From the NCBI GenBank assembly GCA_900769555.1, contig CAAGHA010000022.1, positions 1 to 6,284 of the forward strand: 6,284 bases of DNA, written 5' to 3'. Shown here piece after piece: positions 1-5,464 of this stretch (its first letter is position 1; each line of letters opens with the position of its first letter). Source of the DNA: Bacteroidales bacterium (lineage in GTDB: Bacteria; Bacteroidota; Bacteroidia; Bacteroidales; Paludibacteraceae). The notes below the pieces were generated by a model that saw only the letters and a list, made by a program, of their open reading frames with translations, searched no databases and was not told where the DNA came from. The position numbers and the translations under genes were made by a program.

Positions 1-627
1 GCAGACAATGTAACACAATGGTTCTATGCGAGTATTTTCCGAGCCGCTCATTTCTGCTATTATGCAGAATTACAAGGATTAATCAGACCGGAAAGCAGTT
101 TGGAGTTAAGAGCGTCAAACTTTGATACAGACGGGACTGCTCTTGGAGAATATTCTGCATACGGTTCCACAGAAATTCATATTTATAGATTCAATTCTGA
201 AGGACAGGAAGAAAATTCGAGATCTCTATATAATACTACTATTCATGAATTAGCACACTCAATTCATTGCGATTTGGTTGGTAAAAATTTTTACTATTTT
301 GATGTAGAGAAACCTGTAAAAGAGGGATGGACGGTTGGAGTTTCTAACTATTTTACATACGAAAAATACAATCAATTAGGTTATACATCTTATTCTAAAA
401 CTTATAACGGAATTGTTGATGACCTTTTAGATAATGATGTAAGGGGAAATGAACTTAAAGGGAATTATGTATCTGGATATGCTTTGTCTCAAATCCAAGA
501 AGCATTAAAAGGTGCATCAAATTTAGATGAATTTAAAAACAACATTAAAAAAATTAAAAACAATGCAACAGAAAATGAGAAAATTGATAGGCTTTTTAAT
601 TATTGGGTTAATTACTATAGAGATTAG
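1..627 (+). CDS. Zinc metallopeptidase-like protein, 3' part (5' end outside window)
   Basis: The frame is open from the first base, so this is the last 208 codons of a longer gene. A TTG at position 100 could be read as a start, but the coding frame continues upstream of it without a stop, so I do not use it. The fragment contains HELAH at about residues 82-86 (bases 244-258), the HExxH signature of zinc peptidases, with another His at 89. Glu108 in the following KEGW is a candidate third zinc ligand, as in gluzincins; that is inference. The rest is rich in Tyr, Asn and Lys, without membrane segments. Bacteroidetes encode many secreted or lipid-anchored peptidases with such a motif, but I cannot assign the exact family, and the N-terminus with any signal peptide is missing. 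The last 65 nt overlap the start of the next lipoprotein gene in another frame. A degraded copy of this C-terminus lies at 1170-1247. Confidence 0.72.
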   Translation, partial: ADNVTQWFYASIFRAAHFCYYAELQGLIRPESSLELRASNFDTDGTALGEYSAYGSTEIHIYRFNSEGQEENSRSLYNTTIHELAHSIHCDLVGKNFYYFDVEKPVKEGWTVGVSNYFTYEKYNQLGYTSYSKTYNGIVDDLLDNDVRGNELKGNYVSGYALSQIQEALKGASNLDEFKNNIKKIKNNATENEKIDRLFNYWVNYYRD

Positions 628-1051
628 TTCTTGTGAAAGTGATGTAGATCCTAAATATTATACAAAAGGATGCATAAATAATAATTCATCTGATTCAATT
701 TCCATTCAGTGGTACTGGAATAATTATGGAGAAACTCGAAACTATTCAATTTTGTTGGCTCCGGGCGAATTCCACGAAATTGATGATGGAGATAATGCTG
801 ATGTTATCATATACATTAGTTATGATTCTGTAATGTTATCAAACAGCAAACAAAAGATTGTTTACATCCCTCATCCTCGTACAGATTCTTTGGATCACTG
901 CGTTCCTTTAATTTTTATGGACGGGGCTGCAGATTTAAGCAAGTCTGAAGAGTTTTTACATTACTATACCTACAACATCACCGACAGCACATTTCAATTC
1001 ATGGCAGACGAATGCGCCAAGTTGGGACAAGATATTTGGAGGAAGAAGTAG
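563..1051 (+). CDS. Small lipoprotein of unknown function, copy 1
   Basis: This 162-residue protein is not one I recognise. It has a short basic N-terminus (MQQKMRKL), a hydrophobic stretch, and a lipobox ISSC with the lipidated Cys at residue 24, followed by acidic residues (ESD). It is therefore probably a periplasmic or surface lipoprotein. The mature part has Cys at 37, 113 and 151, an aromatic patch WYW near 50, and a conserved block SKQKIVYIPHPR near 95-106; it ends GQDIWRKK. I chose the ATG at 563 over the one at 527 because the paralogue at 1192 aligns from this Met without gaps through the lipobox and has an in-frame stop just upstream. Met5 (575) is also possible. The start lies inside the end of the peptidase gene, so the two are probably co-transcribed and translationally coupled. 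The overlap hints that the lipoprotein works with, or restrains, the peptidase, but nothing in the sequence proves this. Confidence 0.8.
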   Translation: MQQKMRKLIGFLIIGLITIEISSCESDVDPKYYTKGCINNNSSDSISIQWYWNNYGETRNYSILLAPGEFHEIDDGDNADVIIYISYDSVMLSNSKQKIVYIPHPRTDSLDHCVPLIFMDGAADLSKSEEFLHYYTYNITDSTFQFMADECAKLGQDIWRKK

Positions 1052-1058
1052 AGAATTG

Positions 1059-1112
1059 GTTTCAAGTTTCAGGTTTCAGGAAGTGCGCTACTTGAATCTT
1101 GAAACTTGAAAC
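1059..1112. repeat. Inverted heptamer repeat after lipoprotein copy 1
   Basis: Three direct heptamers, GTTTCAA, GTTTCAG and GTTTCAG (1059-1079), are followed by a short core and then three heptamers in opposite orientation, CTTGAAT, CTTGAAA and CTTGAAA (1091-1111). The outer 13 bases of each arm (1059-1071 and 1100-1112) pair perfectly. Inside, AAGT and ACTT flank GCGCT, giving a second small stem. It begins 7 nt after the stop codon. It is not followed by a proper T-run, so I call it a repeat element rather than a terminator. It may still fold in the mRNA and protect its 3' end. A related copy lies at 1694-1735. Confidence 0.75.
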
Positions 1113-1169
1113 TTTAACCCAGAATCGCACACTGTGCACTGAAACCTAAAGTATTTGCACATTTTTGTT

Positions 1170-1247
1170 AACATTAAAAAGATAAAAAACAATGCAACAG
1201 AAAATGAGAAGATTAATAAGTTATTTAATTTTTGGATTAACTATTAG
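1170..1247 (+). pseudogene. Remnant of the metallopeptidase C-terminus
   Basis: Read in the frame starting at 1170, this stretch encodes a 25-residue peptide beginning NIKKIKNNATENEKI and ending LFNFWINY before TAG at 1245. It matches the C-terminus of the peptidase at 541-618 at 21 of 25 residues; the four changes (D to N, R to K, Y to F, V to I) are conservative. The relative frame to the lipoprotein gene that overlaps it is the same as in copy 1. No peptidase body precedes it, so it is what is left of an upstream partner gene. It is kept at least partly because the lipoprotein start codon and signal peptide lie in the same DNA. Confidence 0.75.
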
Positions 1248-1671
1248 TTTAGTAATATCGTGCGAAAAAGATATAGATTATGATAGATTTGTTAAGGGAT
1301 GTATAAATAATTTATCAACAGACACTGTATCTATAAAATGGTACTGGAATTATTGTGGAAATTTTCGTAGTGATTCTTTATATTTAGAACCATCTGAGTA
1401 TAAGGAAATAAATGATAATGACGGAACTATTTTTGATATTAGTTTTGATTCTGTAATGTTATATAATTCTAAACAAAAAATTGTTTATATTCCACATCCT
1501 CGCCTTGATACATTAGAACATTGTGTTCCAATAGAGTTTCTCGTAAAATTAGATAAGAATAAAAGTACTGATGTTCTAAGTTACTATTCATGTACCATCA
1601 CCGACAGCACGTTTCAATTCATGGCGAATGAATGTGCCAAGTTGGGACAGGATATTTGGAGGAAAAAGTAG
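1192..1671 (+). CDS. Small lipoprotein of unknown function, copy 2
   Basis: This 159-residue paralogue of the gene at 563 has the same plan: MQQKMRRL, a hydrophobic segment, lipobox VISC with the lipid-acceptor Cys at 24, then EKDID. The acidic residues after the Cys resemble the surface-export signals described for Bacteroidetes lipoproteins, so exposure on the outer surface is possible. Shared blocks are KGCINN, KWYWN, FDSVML, SKQKIVYIPHPR, EHCVP, and the near-identical C-terminus ITDSTFQFMANECAKLGQ followed by DIWRKK. Beyond the three mature Cys shared with copy 1 (37, 111, 148), it has Cys55 and Cys134, both Tyr in copy 1. The upstream frame has a stop (TAA, 1183-1185), which fixes the start at 1192 or at Met5 (1204). 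There is no obvious ribosome binding site, as is usual in this phylum. The function is unknown; the coding potential looks intact. Confidence 0.82.
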   Translation: MQQKMRRLISYLIFGLTISLVISCEKDIDYDRFVKGCINNLSTDTVSIKWYWNYCGNFRSDSLYLEPSEYKEINDNDGTIFDISFDSVMLYNSKQKIVYIPHPRLDTLEHCVPIEFLVKLDKNKSTDVLSYYSCTITDSTFQFMANECAKLGQDIWRKK

Positions 1672-1693
1672 TTCAATGAGGAGTTTGACAAAT

Positions 1694-1735
1694 GGTTTCA
1701 GGTTTCAGGAAGTGCGCTACTTGAAATATGAAACC
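1694..1735. repeat. Inverted heptamer repeat after lipoprotein copy 2
   Basis: This is a shorter version of the element at 1059-1112. Two GTTTCAG units (1695-1708) lead to the same core AAGTGCGCTACTT and then CTTGAAA and TATGAAACC. The outer arms GGTTTCA (1694-1700) and TGAAACC (1729-1735) pair. A 25-nt stretch (1701-1725) is identical to 1072-1096. It lies 22 nt after the stop of lipoprotein copy 2, compared with 7 nt in copy 1. Confidence 0.7.
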
Positions 1736-1790
1736 GGAAAGAATACTACGCTAAGAAATATCTTGTAAAATAAGTTATACACCTAAAATT

Positions 1791-1836
1791 TACCCCTGCA
1801 GATTATCAAAATCGACAGGGGTATTTTGCTATTTTT
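1791..1836. terminator. Intrinsic terminator between convergent genes
   Basis: The 8-bp arms TACCCCTG (1791-1798) and CAGGGGTA (1816-1823) are complementary with a 17-nt loop. On the plus strand they are followed by TTTTGCTATTTTT, which suits termination of the lipoprotein transcript. On the minus strand the stem lies 26 nt beyond the argB stop and is followed only by AATTTT, so it may also end the argB transcript, less strongly. Confidence 0.7.
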
Positions 1837-1848
1837 AATAAACTTAAC

Positions 1849-2616
1849 TTAAGCCACAATCACCGTTCCGGAATCATTTCCCAACTCATCAGCCTTTGTA
1901 ATTATCACCTTTGAAACACCGGAAGAGATTGCCTCAAAAGAGTTTTCCAACTTAGGTATCATCCCTTCCGTAATAATTCCTTTGGCAACATATTCATCAA
2001 AAAGAGAGCGATTAATTTCCGGAATCACACTATCATCATTCGCATCCAACAAGACCCCTTTTTTCTCAAAGCAATAGACCAATGTTACATCAAAATGCTT
2101 TGCCAAAGCTTTAGCAGATTCACCGGCAATTGTATCTGCATTTGTGTTGAGCATATTCCCTTTTTTGTCGTGTGTAAGAGGTGCTAAAACAGGAACTACT
2201 CCTTTAGCAATAAGGTCGGAAAGAAGTTCTGAATTTACCTCTTTAACATCGCCCACAAAGCCATAATCAACCGTTTTAACAGGACGTTTATCAGAACGCA
2301 TATAATTCAAGTCGGCTCCGGTCAATCCCAACGCATTCACACCCAACGCTTGGAGTTTTGCCACAATTGTTTTATTAACCAAACCTCCGTAAACCATGGT
2401 AACCACCTTCAAGGTCTCCTCGTCGGTGATTCGTCTGCCATCCACCATTTTACTTTCTATACCTAACTTTGTTGCAATAGCAGTGGCAGAACGTCCTCCG
2501 CCATGAACCAACACCTTATGTCCTTCAATATTTGAAAATCGCTCCAACAAAGAAGACAACGACTTCTCTTCTTCCACGATTTTTCCACCGACTTTAATGA
2601 CTGTTAATTTTTCCAT
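1849..2616 (-). CDS. argB: Acetylglutamate kinase (possibly N-succinylglutamate kinase)
   Basis: This 255-residue protein is an amino-acid kinase family enzyme of normal ArgB length. It phosphorylates the side-chain carboxylate of N-acyl-glutamate with ATP, the second step of arginine biosynthesis, in the cytoplasm. Visible motifs are IKVGGK near the start (Lys8, Gly10-11), VHGGG at 37-41, VDGRRITD at 58-65 with Arg62 as a substrate-binding candidate, GLTGAD at 97-102, NTNADTIAGE at 157-166 (Asn157 and Asp161 match the active-site Asn and Asp of known kinases), and GMIPKLE at 218-224 with Lys222. It lacks the N-terminal extension of arginine-inhibited hexameric kinases, so direct feedback inhibition by arginine is not suggested. 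Bacteroides fragilis is known to make arginine through succinylated intermediates, so the real substrate may be N-succinylglutamate; this cannot be told from the sequence here. No other arg gene is present. It lies downstream of mscL but is separated from it by a strong terminator. Confidence 0.95.
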   Translation of the reverse strand: MEKLTVIKVGGKIVEEEKSLSSLLERFSNIEGHKVLVHGGGRSATAIATKLGIESKMVDGRRITDEETLKVVTMVYGGLVNKTIVAKLQALGVNALGLTGADLNYMRSDKRPVKTVDYGFVGDVKEVNSELLSDLIAKGVVPVLAPLTHDKKGNMLNTNADTIAGESAKALAKHFDVTLVYCFEKKGVLLDANDDSVIPEINRSLFDEYVAKGIITEGMIPKLENSFEAISSGVSKVIITKADELGNDSGTVIVA

Positions 2617-2618
2617 AT

Positions 2619-2660
2619 AAAAAAAGAAAAGCGGTGTGTTGACATTTCAGAACACACCGC
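2619..2660 (-). terminator. Strong intrinsic terminator between mscL and argB
   Basis: A perfect 10-bp stem (GCGGTGTGTT at 2631-2640 and AACACACCGC at 2651-2660) has a 10-nt loop. On the minus strand it is followed by TTTTCTTTTTTT (2630-2619). It lies 17 nt after the mscL stop and ends two bases before the argB start codon, so it should stop mscL transcripts. Its position makes it a candidate attenuator or leader structure for argB. Confidence 0.88.
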
Positions 2661-2677
2661 CAACTAAAATTCATAAA

Positions 2678-3106
2678 TTATTTATTCTTTAGCAAATCTC
2701 TGATTTCTGTCAATAATACCTCTTCTTTAGAAGGTGCAGGAGGTGCAGCTGGTGCAGCTTCTTCTTTCTTCTTGAAAGAATTTATTAGTTTGATAAACAA
2801 GAAAATACAAAATGCAATGATAATAAAATCAAATGTAACTTGAAGGAAGTTACCATAATTCAAAGTGGCAACACCAGCCTCTTTAGCCGCTTCCAAAGTT
2901 TCGTACTTTTTATCAAAATTACCCAATTGCACGAAAAGAGAACTAAAGTTGACACCACCTACAGCCATTCCGATAAGGGGCATAAAAACATCATTAACCA
3001 ACGAGGTAACAATCTTTCCGAAAGCACCTCCAATAACAACTCCGACAGCCATATCCACGACATTACCGCGCATGGCAAAATCTTTAAATTCTTTTAAAAA
3101 TCCCAT
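2678..3106 (-). CDS. mscL: Large-conductance mechanosensitive channel MscL
   Basis: This 142-residue inner-membrane protein is close to the usual length (about 136 in E. coli). It forms a homopentameric pore that opens under membrane tension and releases solutes on osmotic downshock. The N-terminal amphipathic helix MGFLKEFKDFAMRGN is followed by TM1 at about 16-46, with the Gly- and Val-rich pore-lining segment AVGVVIGGAFGKIVTSLV. A periplasmic loop covers about 47-85, and TM2 lies at about 86-109 (FDFIIIAFCIFLFIKL). A charged KKKEE follows, then a flexible Ala-Pro linker, then the C-terminal helix SKEEVLLTEIRDLLK that forms the cytoplasmic bundle. The ATG start is set by the conserved N-terminus. 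It is divergent from the XRE-cupin gene, and its transcript probably ends at the terminator just downstream. Confidence 0.97.
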   Translation of the reverse strand: MGFLKEFKDFAMRGNVVDMAVGVVIGGAFGKIVTSLVNDVFMPLIGMAVGGVNFSSLFVQLGNFDKKYETLEAAKEAGVATLNYGNFLQVTFDFIIIAFCIFLFIKLINSFKKKEEAAPAAPPAPSKEEVLLTEIRDLLKNK

Positions 3107-3120
3107 TTCAAATTAGTTTT

Positions 3121-3128
3121 TAAATCTA
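3121..3128 (-). promoter_or_regulatory. Possible -7 box for mscL
   Basis: On the minus strand this reads TAGATTTA, 7 of 8 matches to the Bacteroidetes TAnnTTTG box, 14 nt upstream of the mscL ATG. I see no well-placed TTG element further upstream, so the call is weak. Confidence 0.3.
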
Positions 3129-3161
3129 TATTAATCTATTTTTTGTCTCCTTTAACAAAGC

Positions 3162-3188
3162 TTGTAACGGCAAAAATACATATATTTG
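3162..3188 (+). promoter_or_regulatory. Bacteroidetes-type promoter of the XRE-cupin gene
   Basis: TATATTTG at 3181-3188 is an exact match to the -7 consensus TAnnTTTG. TTG at 3162-3164, 16 nt upstream, can serve as the -33 element, though the spacing is slightly short. Transcription would begin near 3195, leaving a leader of about 25 nt before the ATG at 3221. This promoter could serve the whole three-gene cluster. Confidence 0.6.
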
Positions 3189-3220
3189 CAAATAATTTTA
3201 AATTTATAACAATAAATTTT

Positions 3221-3796
3221 ATGTCTAGCAATACAATTGTTGGTTCAAAGATTAAGAATATCCGCGAATCTAAAAACATTTCCTTGGAGGAAATCTCAGA
3301 GAGAAGTGGTCTATCGAAAGACCAAATTTTGTCGATCGAGAATGATCAACATTTGCCATCATTAGGATCTTTAATTAAGGTGGCTCGTGCTTTGGGGGTA
3401 CGACTGGGAACGTTTTTGGACGACAATGAAGAGTTAGGACCGGTTGTTTGCCGTTCAGAAGAACAGAGCGACAGTATCAGTTTTTCCAATGGAGCAACAG
3501 ATGCTCGCAAGCACATGGAGTATCACTCTTTGGCTAAGCAAAAAGCCGGAAGACACATGGAGCCTTTTATTATTGATATTCAGCCCTCGAAAGAGGAACA
3601 ATATACTTTATCTGCCCATGAGGGGGAAGAGTTTATTTATGTGATGGATGGTGAGGTTGAAATATCGTATGGTAAAGAAGTTTACAACCTGAAAAAAGGA
3701 GATAGCATATTTTATGATTCAATTGTAGATCACCACGTGCATGGTGTGAAGGATAAATCTGCTAAAATTCTTGCTGTCGTATATACTCCACTCTAA
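3221..3796 (+). CDS. XRE-family transcriptional regulator with cupin domain
   Basis: This 191-residue cytoplasmic DNA-binding protein has an N-terminal XRE helix-turn-helix at about 6-66 (SLEEISERSGLSKDQILSIE, then the PSLGSLIKVARALGV block typical of the family). The C-terminal half is a cupin_2 beta-barrel at about 115-190. Possible ligand positions are His133, Glu135 and Glu137 in AHEGEEF, followed by GDSIFYDSIVDHHVHG with His171, 172 and 174. Cupin regulators of this type usually sense a small molecule. The start at ATG 3221 gives the normal HTH N-terminus and lies just after an exact promoter box; a frame extension up to a TTG at 3143 would place the promoter inside the gene. The acyl-CoA ligase gene starts 12 nt downstream, so this protein very likely controls it and perhaps itself. 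The inducer, perhaps a fatty or aryl acid or its CoA ester, is inference. Confidence 0.93.
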   Translation: MSSNTIVGSKIKNIRESKNISLEEISERSGLSKDQILSIENDQHLPSLGSLIKVARALGVRLGTFLDDNEELGPVVCRSEEQSDSISFSNGATDARKHMEYHSLAKQKAGRHMEPFIIDIQPSKEEQYTLSAHEGEEFIYVMDGEVEISYGKEVYNLKKGDSIFYDSIVDHHVHGVKDKSAKILAVVYTPL

Positions 3797-3808
3797 ATTC
3801 CTATTGTT

Positions 3809-5464
3809 ATGAACTATCAATTATCTGATCGTACTTTAGGGGATTGGTTGGAACATTGGGCAGAAACCACCCCCGACAAAGAATATATTGTATATTCCGA
3901 CCGCGATTTGCGATTTACATGGAAACAATTTAACCAACGCGTAGATGACCTTGCCAAAGGCTTGATAGCTATCGGTGTTGAAAAGGGTTCTCACGTGGGT
4001 ATTTGGGCTACCAATGTGCCGGATTGGTTGACATTCTTGTATGCATCTGCCAAAATTGGTGCGGTTTTGGTTACCGTCAACACCAATTATAAACAAAATG
4101 AGTTGGAATATCTTTGCGAAAACTCTGATATGCATACGCTTTGCATCATTGATGGTACTTGGGAATGTGACTATGTAGATATGACCTACAAGATGTTACC
4201 GGAGTTAAAAACATCTCCGCGCGGACACCTTAAAAGTGAACGATTCCCTCGCATGAAAAATGTGGTGTACATCGGTCAAGAGAAACATCGCGGTATGTAC
4301 AATACAGCAGAATTGCTTCTATTGGGGAAAAATATCGATGACCAAAAATTGATTGAGGCAAAAAAACAGGTCAATTGTCATGATGTGGTAAATATGCAAT
4401 ATACCTCCGGAACCACCGGTTTCCCAAAAGGTGTTATGTTGTCTCATCACAACATTGCTAACGATGGTTATTTCACCGGAGAACACATGAAATTCACGCA
4501 AGATGATAAATTGTGTGTTTGCGTACCGCTTTTCCACTGCTTCGGCGTTGTTTTGGCAACCATGAATTGCTTAACGCATGGATGTACACAGGTGATGGTG
4601 GAAAAATTTGACCCATTGGTGGTATTGGCTTCTGTCCATAAAGAGCGTTGTACCGCACTATACGGAGTGCCAACAATGTTTATTGCAGAGTTGAACCATC
4701 CTATGTTCAGCATGTTTGATATGAGTTCGCTAAGAACCGGTATCATGGCAGGTGCTTTATGCCCTATTGAACTTATGCGTGCTGTTAGCGAAAAGATGTT
4801 TATGACCATCACCAGTGTTTATGGGTTGACAGAAACATCTCCGGGTATGACTCAAACCCGAATCGAAGATAGTTTTGAACAACGTTGTACAACTGTTGGA
4901 CGAGATTATCCGTTTGTTGAAGTAAAAGTTTTGGACCCTGAAACAGGAGAAGAGTGTCCTGTGGGAGTACAAGGTGAAATGTGTTGCAAAGGATTTAATG
5001 TCATGAAAGGATATTACAAAAACCCTCAAGCAACCGCAGAAGTAATCGATAAAAATGGATTTTTACACTCCGGAGACTTAGGAGTGAAAGATGAGAATGG
5101 TTTCTATCGCATCACCGGACGTATCAAAGATATGATTATCCGAGGGGGTGAAAACATCTATCCGCGCGAAATAGAGGAATTTTTGTACCACATGCCGGGA
5201 GTAAAAGATGTGCAAGTGGCAGCTGTCCCTTCAAAGAAATATGGAGAAGAGGTGGGAGCATTTATTATTCTTCATGAAGGGGTTTCCATGGAGATGGAAG
5301 ATGTAAGAGATTTCTGTAAAGGAAAAATTGCTCGTTACAAAATTCCTAAGTATGTATTCTTTGTTGATTCCTATCCGTTAACAGGATCCGGAAAAATCCA
5401 AAAATTCAAATTGAAAGAGTTGAGTTTGCAGTTATGCGAGAAGATGGGAATAGAGGTAATTTAA
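3809..5464 (+). CDS. AMP-forming acyl-CoA ligase (fatty-acid CoA ligase-like)
   Basis: This 551-residue member of the ANL superfamily activates a carboxylic acid with ATP to an acyl-adenylate and transfers it to CoA. The main signatures are all present: YTSGTTGFPKG at 198-208 (phosphate-binding loop), YGLTETSP at 338-345 (adenine and substrate pocket), HSGDLG at 420-425 with the ribose-binding Asp423, GRIKDMIIRGGENIYP at 437-452 (hinge and A8 loop), and LTGSGKIQK at 524-532 with catalytic Lys529. The protein resembles medium- and long-chain fatty acyl-CoA synthetases of the FadD/ACSF2 kind, but the chain length cannot be read from the sequence. It has no signal peptide or membrane span. The start follows the XRE-cupin stop by 12 nt, and its last 31 nt overlap queH. 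No beta-oxidation genes lie nearby, so the product may feed lipid synthesis or recycling of exogenous fatty acids instead. Confidence 0.93.
   Translation: MNYQLSDRTLGDWLEHWAETTPDKEYIVYSDRDLRFTWKQFNQRVDDLAKGLIAIGVEKGSHVGIWATNVPDWLTFLYASAKIGAVLVTVNTNYKQNELEYLCENSDMHTLCIIDGTWECDYVDMTYKMLPELKTSPRGHLKSERFPRMKNVVYIGQEKHRGMYNTAELLLLGKNIDDQKLIEAKKQVNCHDVVNMQYTSGTTGFPKGVMLSHHNIANDGYFTGEHMKFTQDDKLCVCVPLFHCFGVVLATMNCLTHGCTQVMVEKFDPLVVLASVHKERCTALYGVPTMFIAELNHPMFSMFDMSSLRTGIMAGALCPIELMRAVSEKMFMTITSVYGLTETSPGMTQTRIEDSFEQRCTTVGRDYPFVEVKVLDPETGEECPVGVQGEMCCKGFNVMKGYYKNPQATAEVIDKNGFLHSGDLGVKDENGFYRITGRIKDMIIRGGENIYPREIEEFLYHMPGVKDVQVAAVPSKKYGEEVGAFIILHEGVSMEMEDVRDFCKGKIARYKIPKYVFFVDSYPLTGSGKIQKFKLKELSLQLCEKMGIEVI

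Larger units (their letters stand above)
541..1725 (+). repeat. Two-copy diverged tandem duplication (lipoprotein unit)
   Basis: Copy A runs from about 541 to 1096 and copy B from about 1170 to 1725. Each holds the end of the peptidase frame, the lipoprotein gene and the start of a heptamer inverted repeat. Corresponding points are 629 nt apart at the start codons and 620 nt apart at the stop codons. Hand alignment gives 46 of 51 identical bases at the 5' end and 69 of 76 identical over the last part of the coding region, while the middle is clearly more diverged. The left breakpoint of copy B lies near 1170, because upstream of it I see no convincing similarity to the peptidase gene. Confidence 0.8.

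Noticed and set aside
527..562. Upstream ATG at 527 that would lengthen lipoprotein copy 1 by 12 residues
   Set aside because: The extra residues are not conserved. The same frame ahead of copy 2 contains a stop, and the signal peptide is complete from 563.
1127..1137. Palindrome GCACACTGTGC between the lipoprotein genes
   Set aside because: It is short, is not repeated after copy 2 and is not linked to any promoter, so chance is likely.
1150..1157. AGTATTTG as a promoter box for lipoprotein copy 2
   Set aside because: It matches only 6 of 8 positions, lacks the leading TA and has no upstream TTG at suitable spacing.
2840..3116. Two plus-strand reading frames opposite mscL
   Set aside because: They lie antisense to a clear MscL gene and encode nothing recognisable.
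3143..3220. TTG start at 3143 extending the XRE-cupin protein by 26 residues
   Set aside because: The extension has no family similarity and would include the exact TATATTTG promoter box.
3836..5029. Several minus-strand reading frames opposite the acyl-CoA ligase
   Set aside because: They are shadows of a well-supported ANL enzyme, overlapping each other without recognisable domains.
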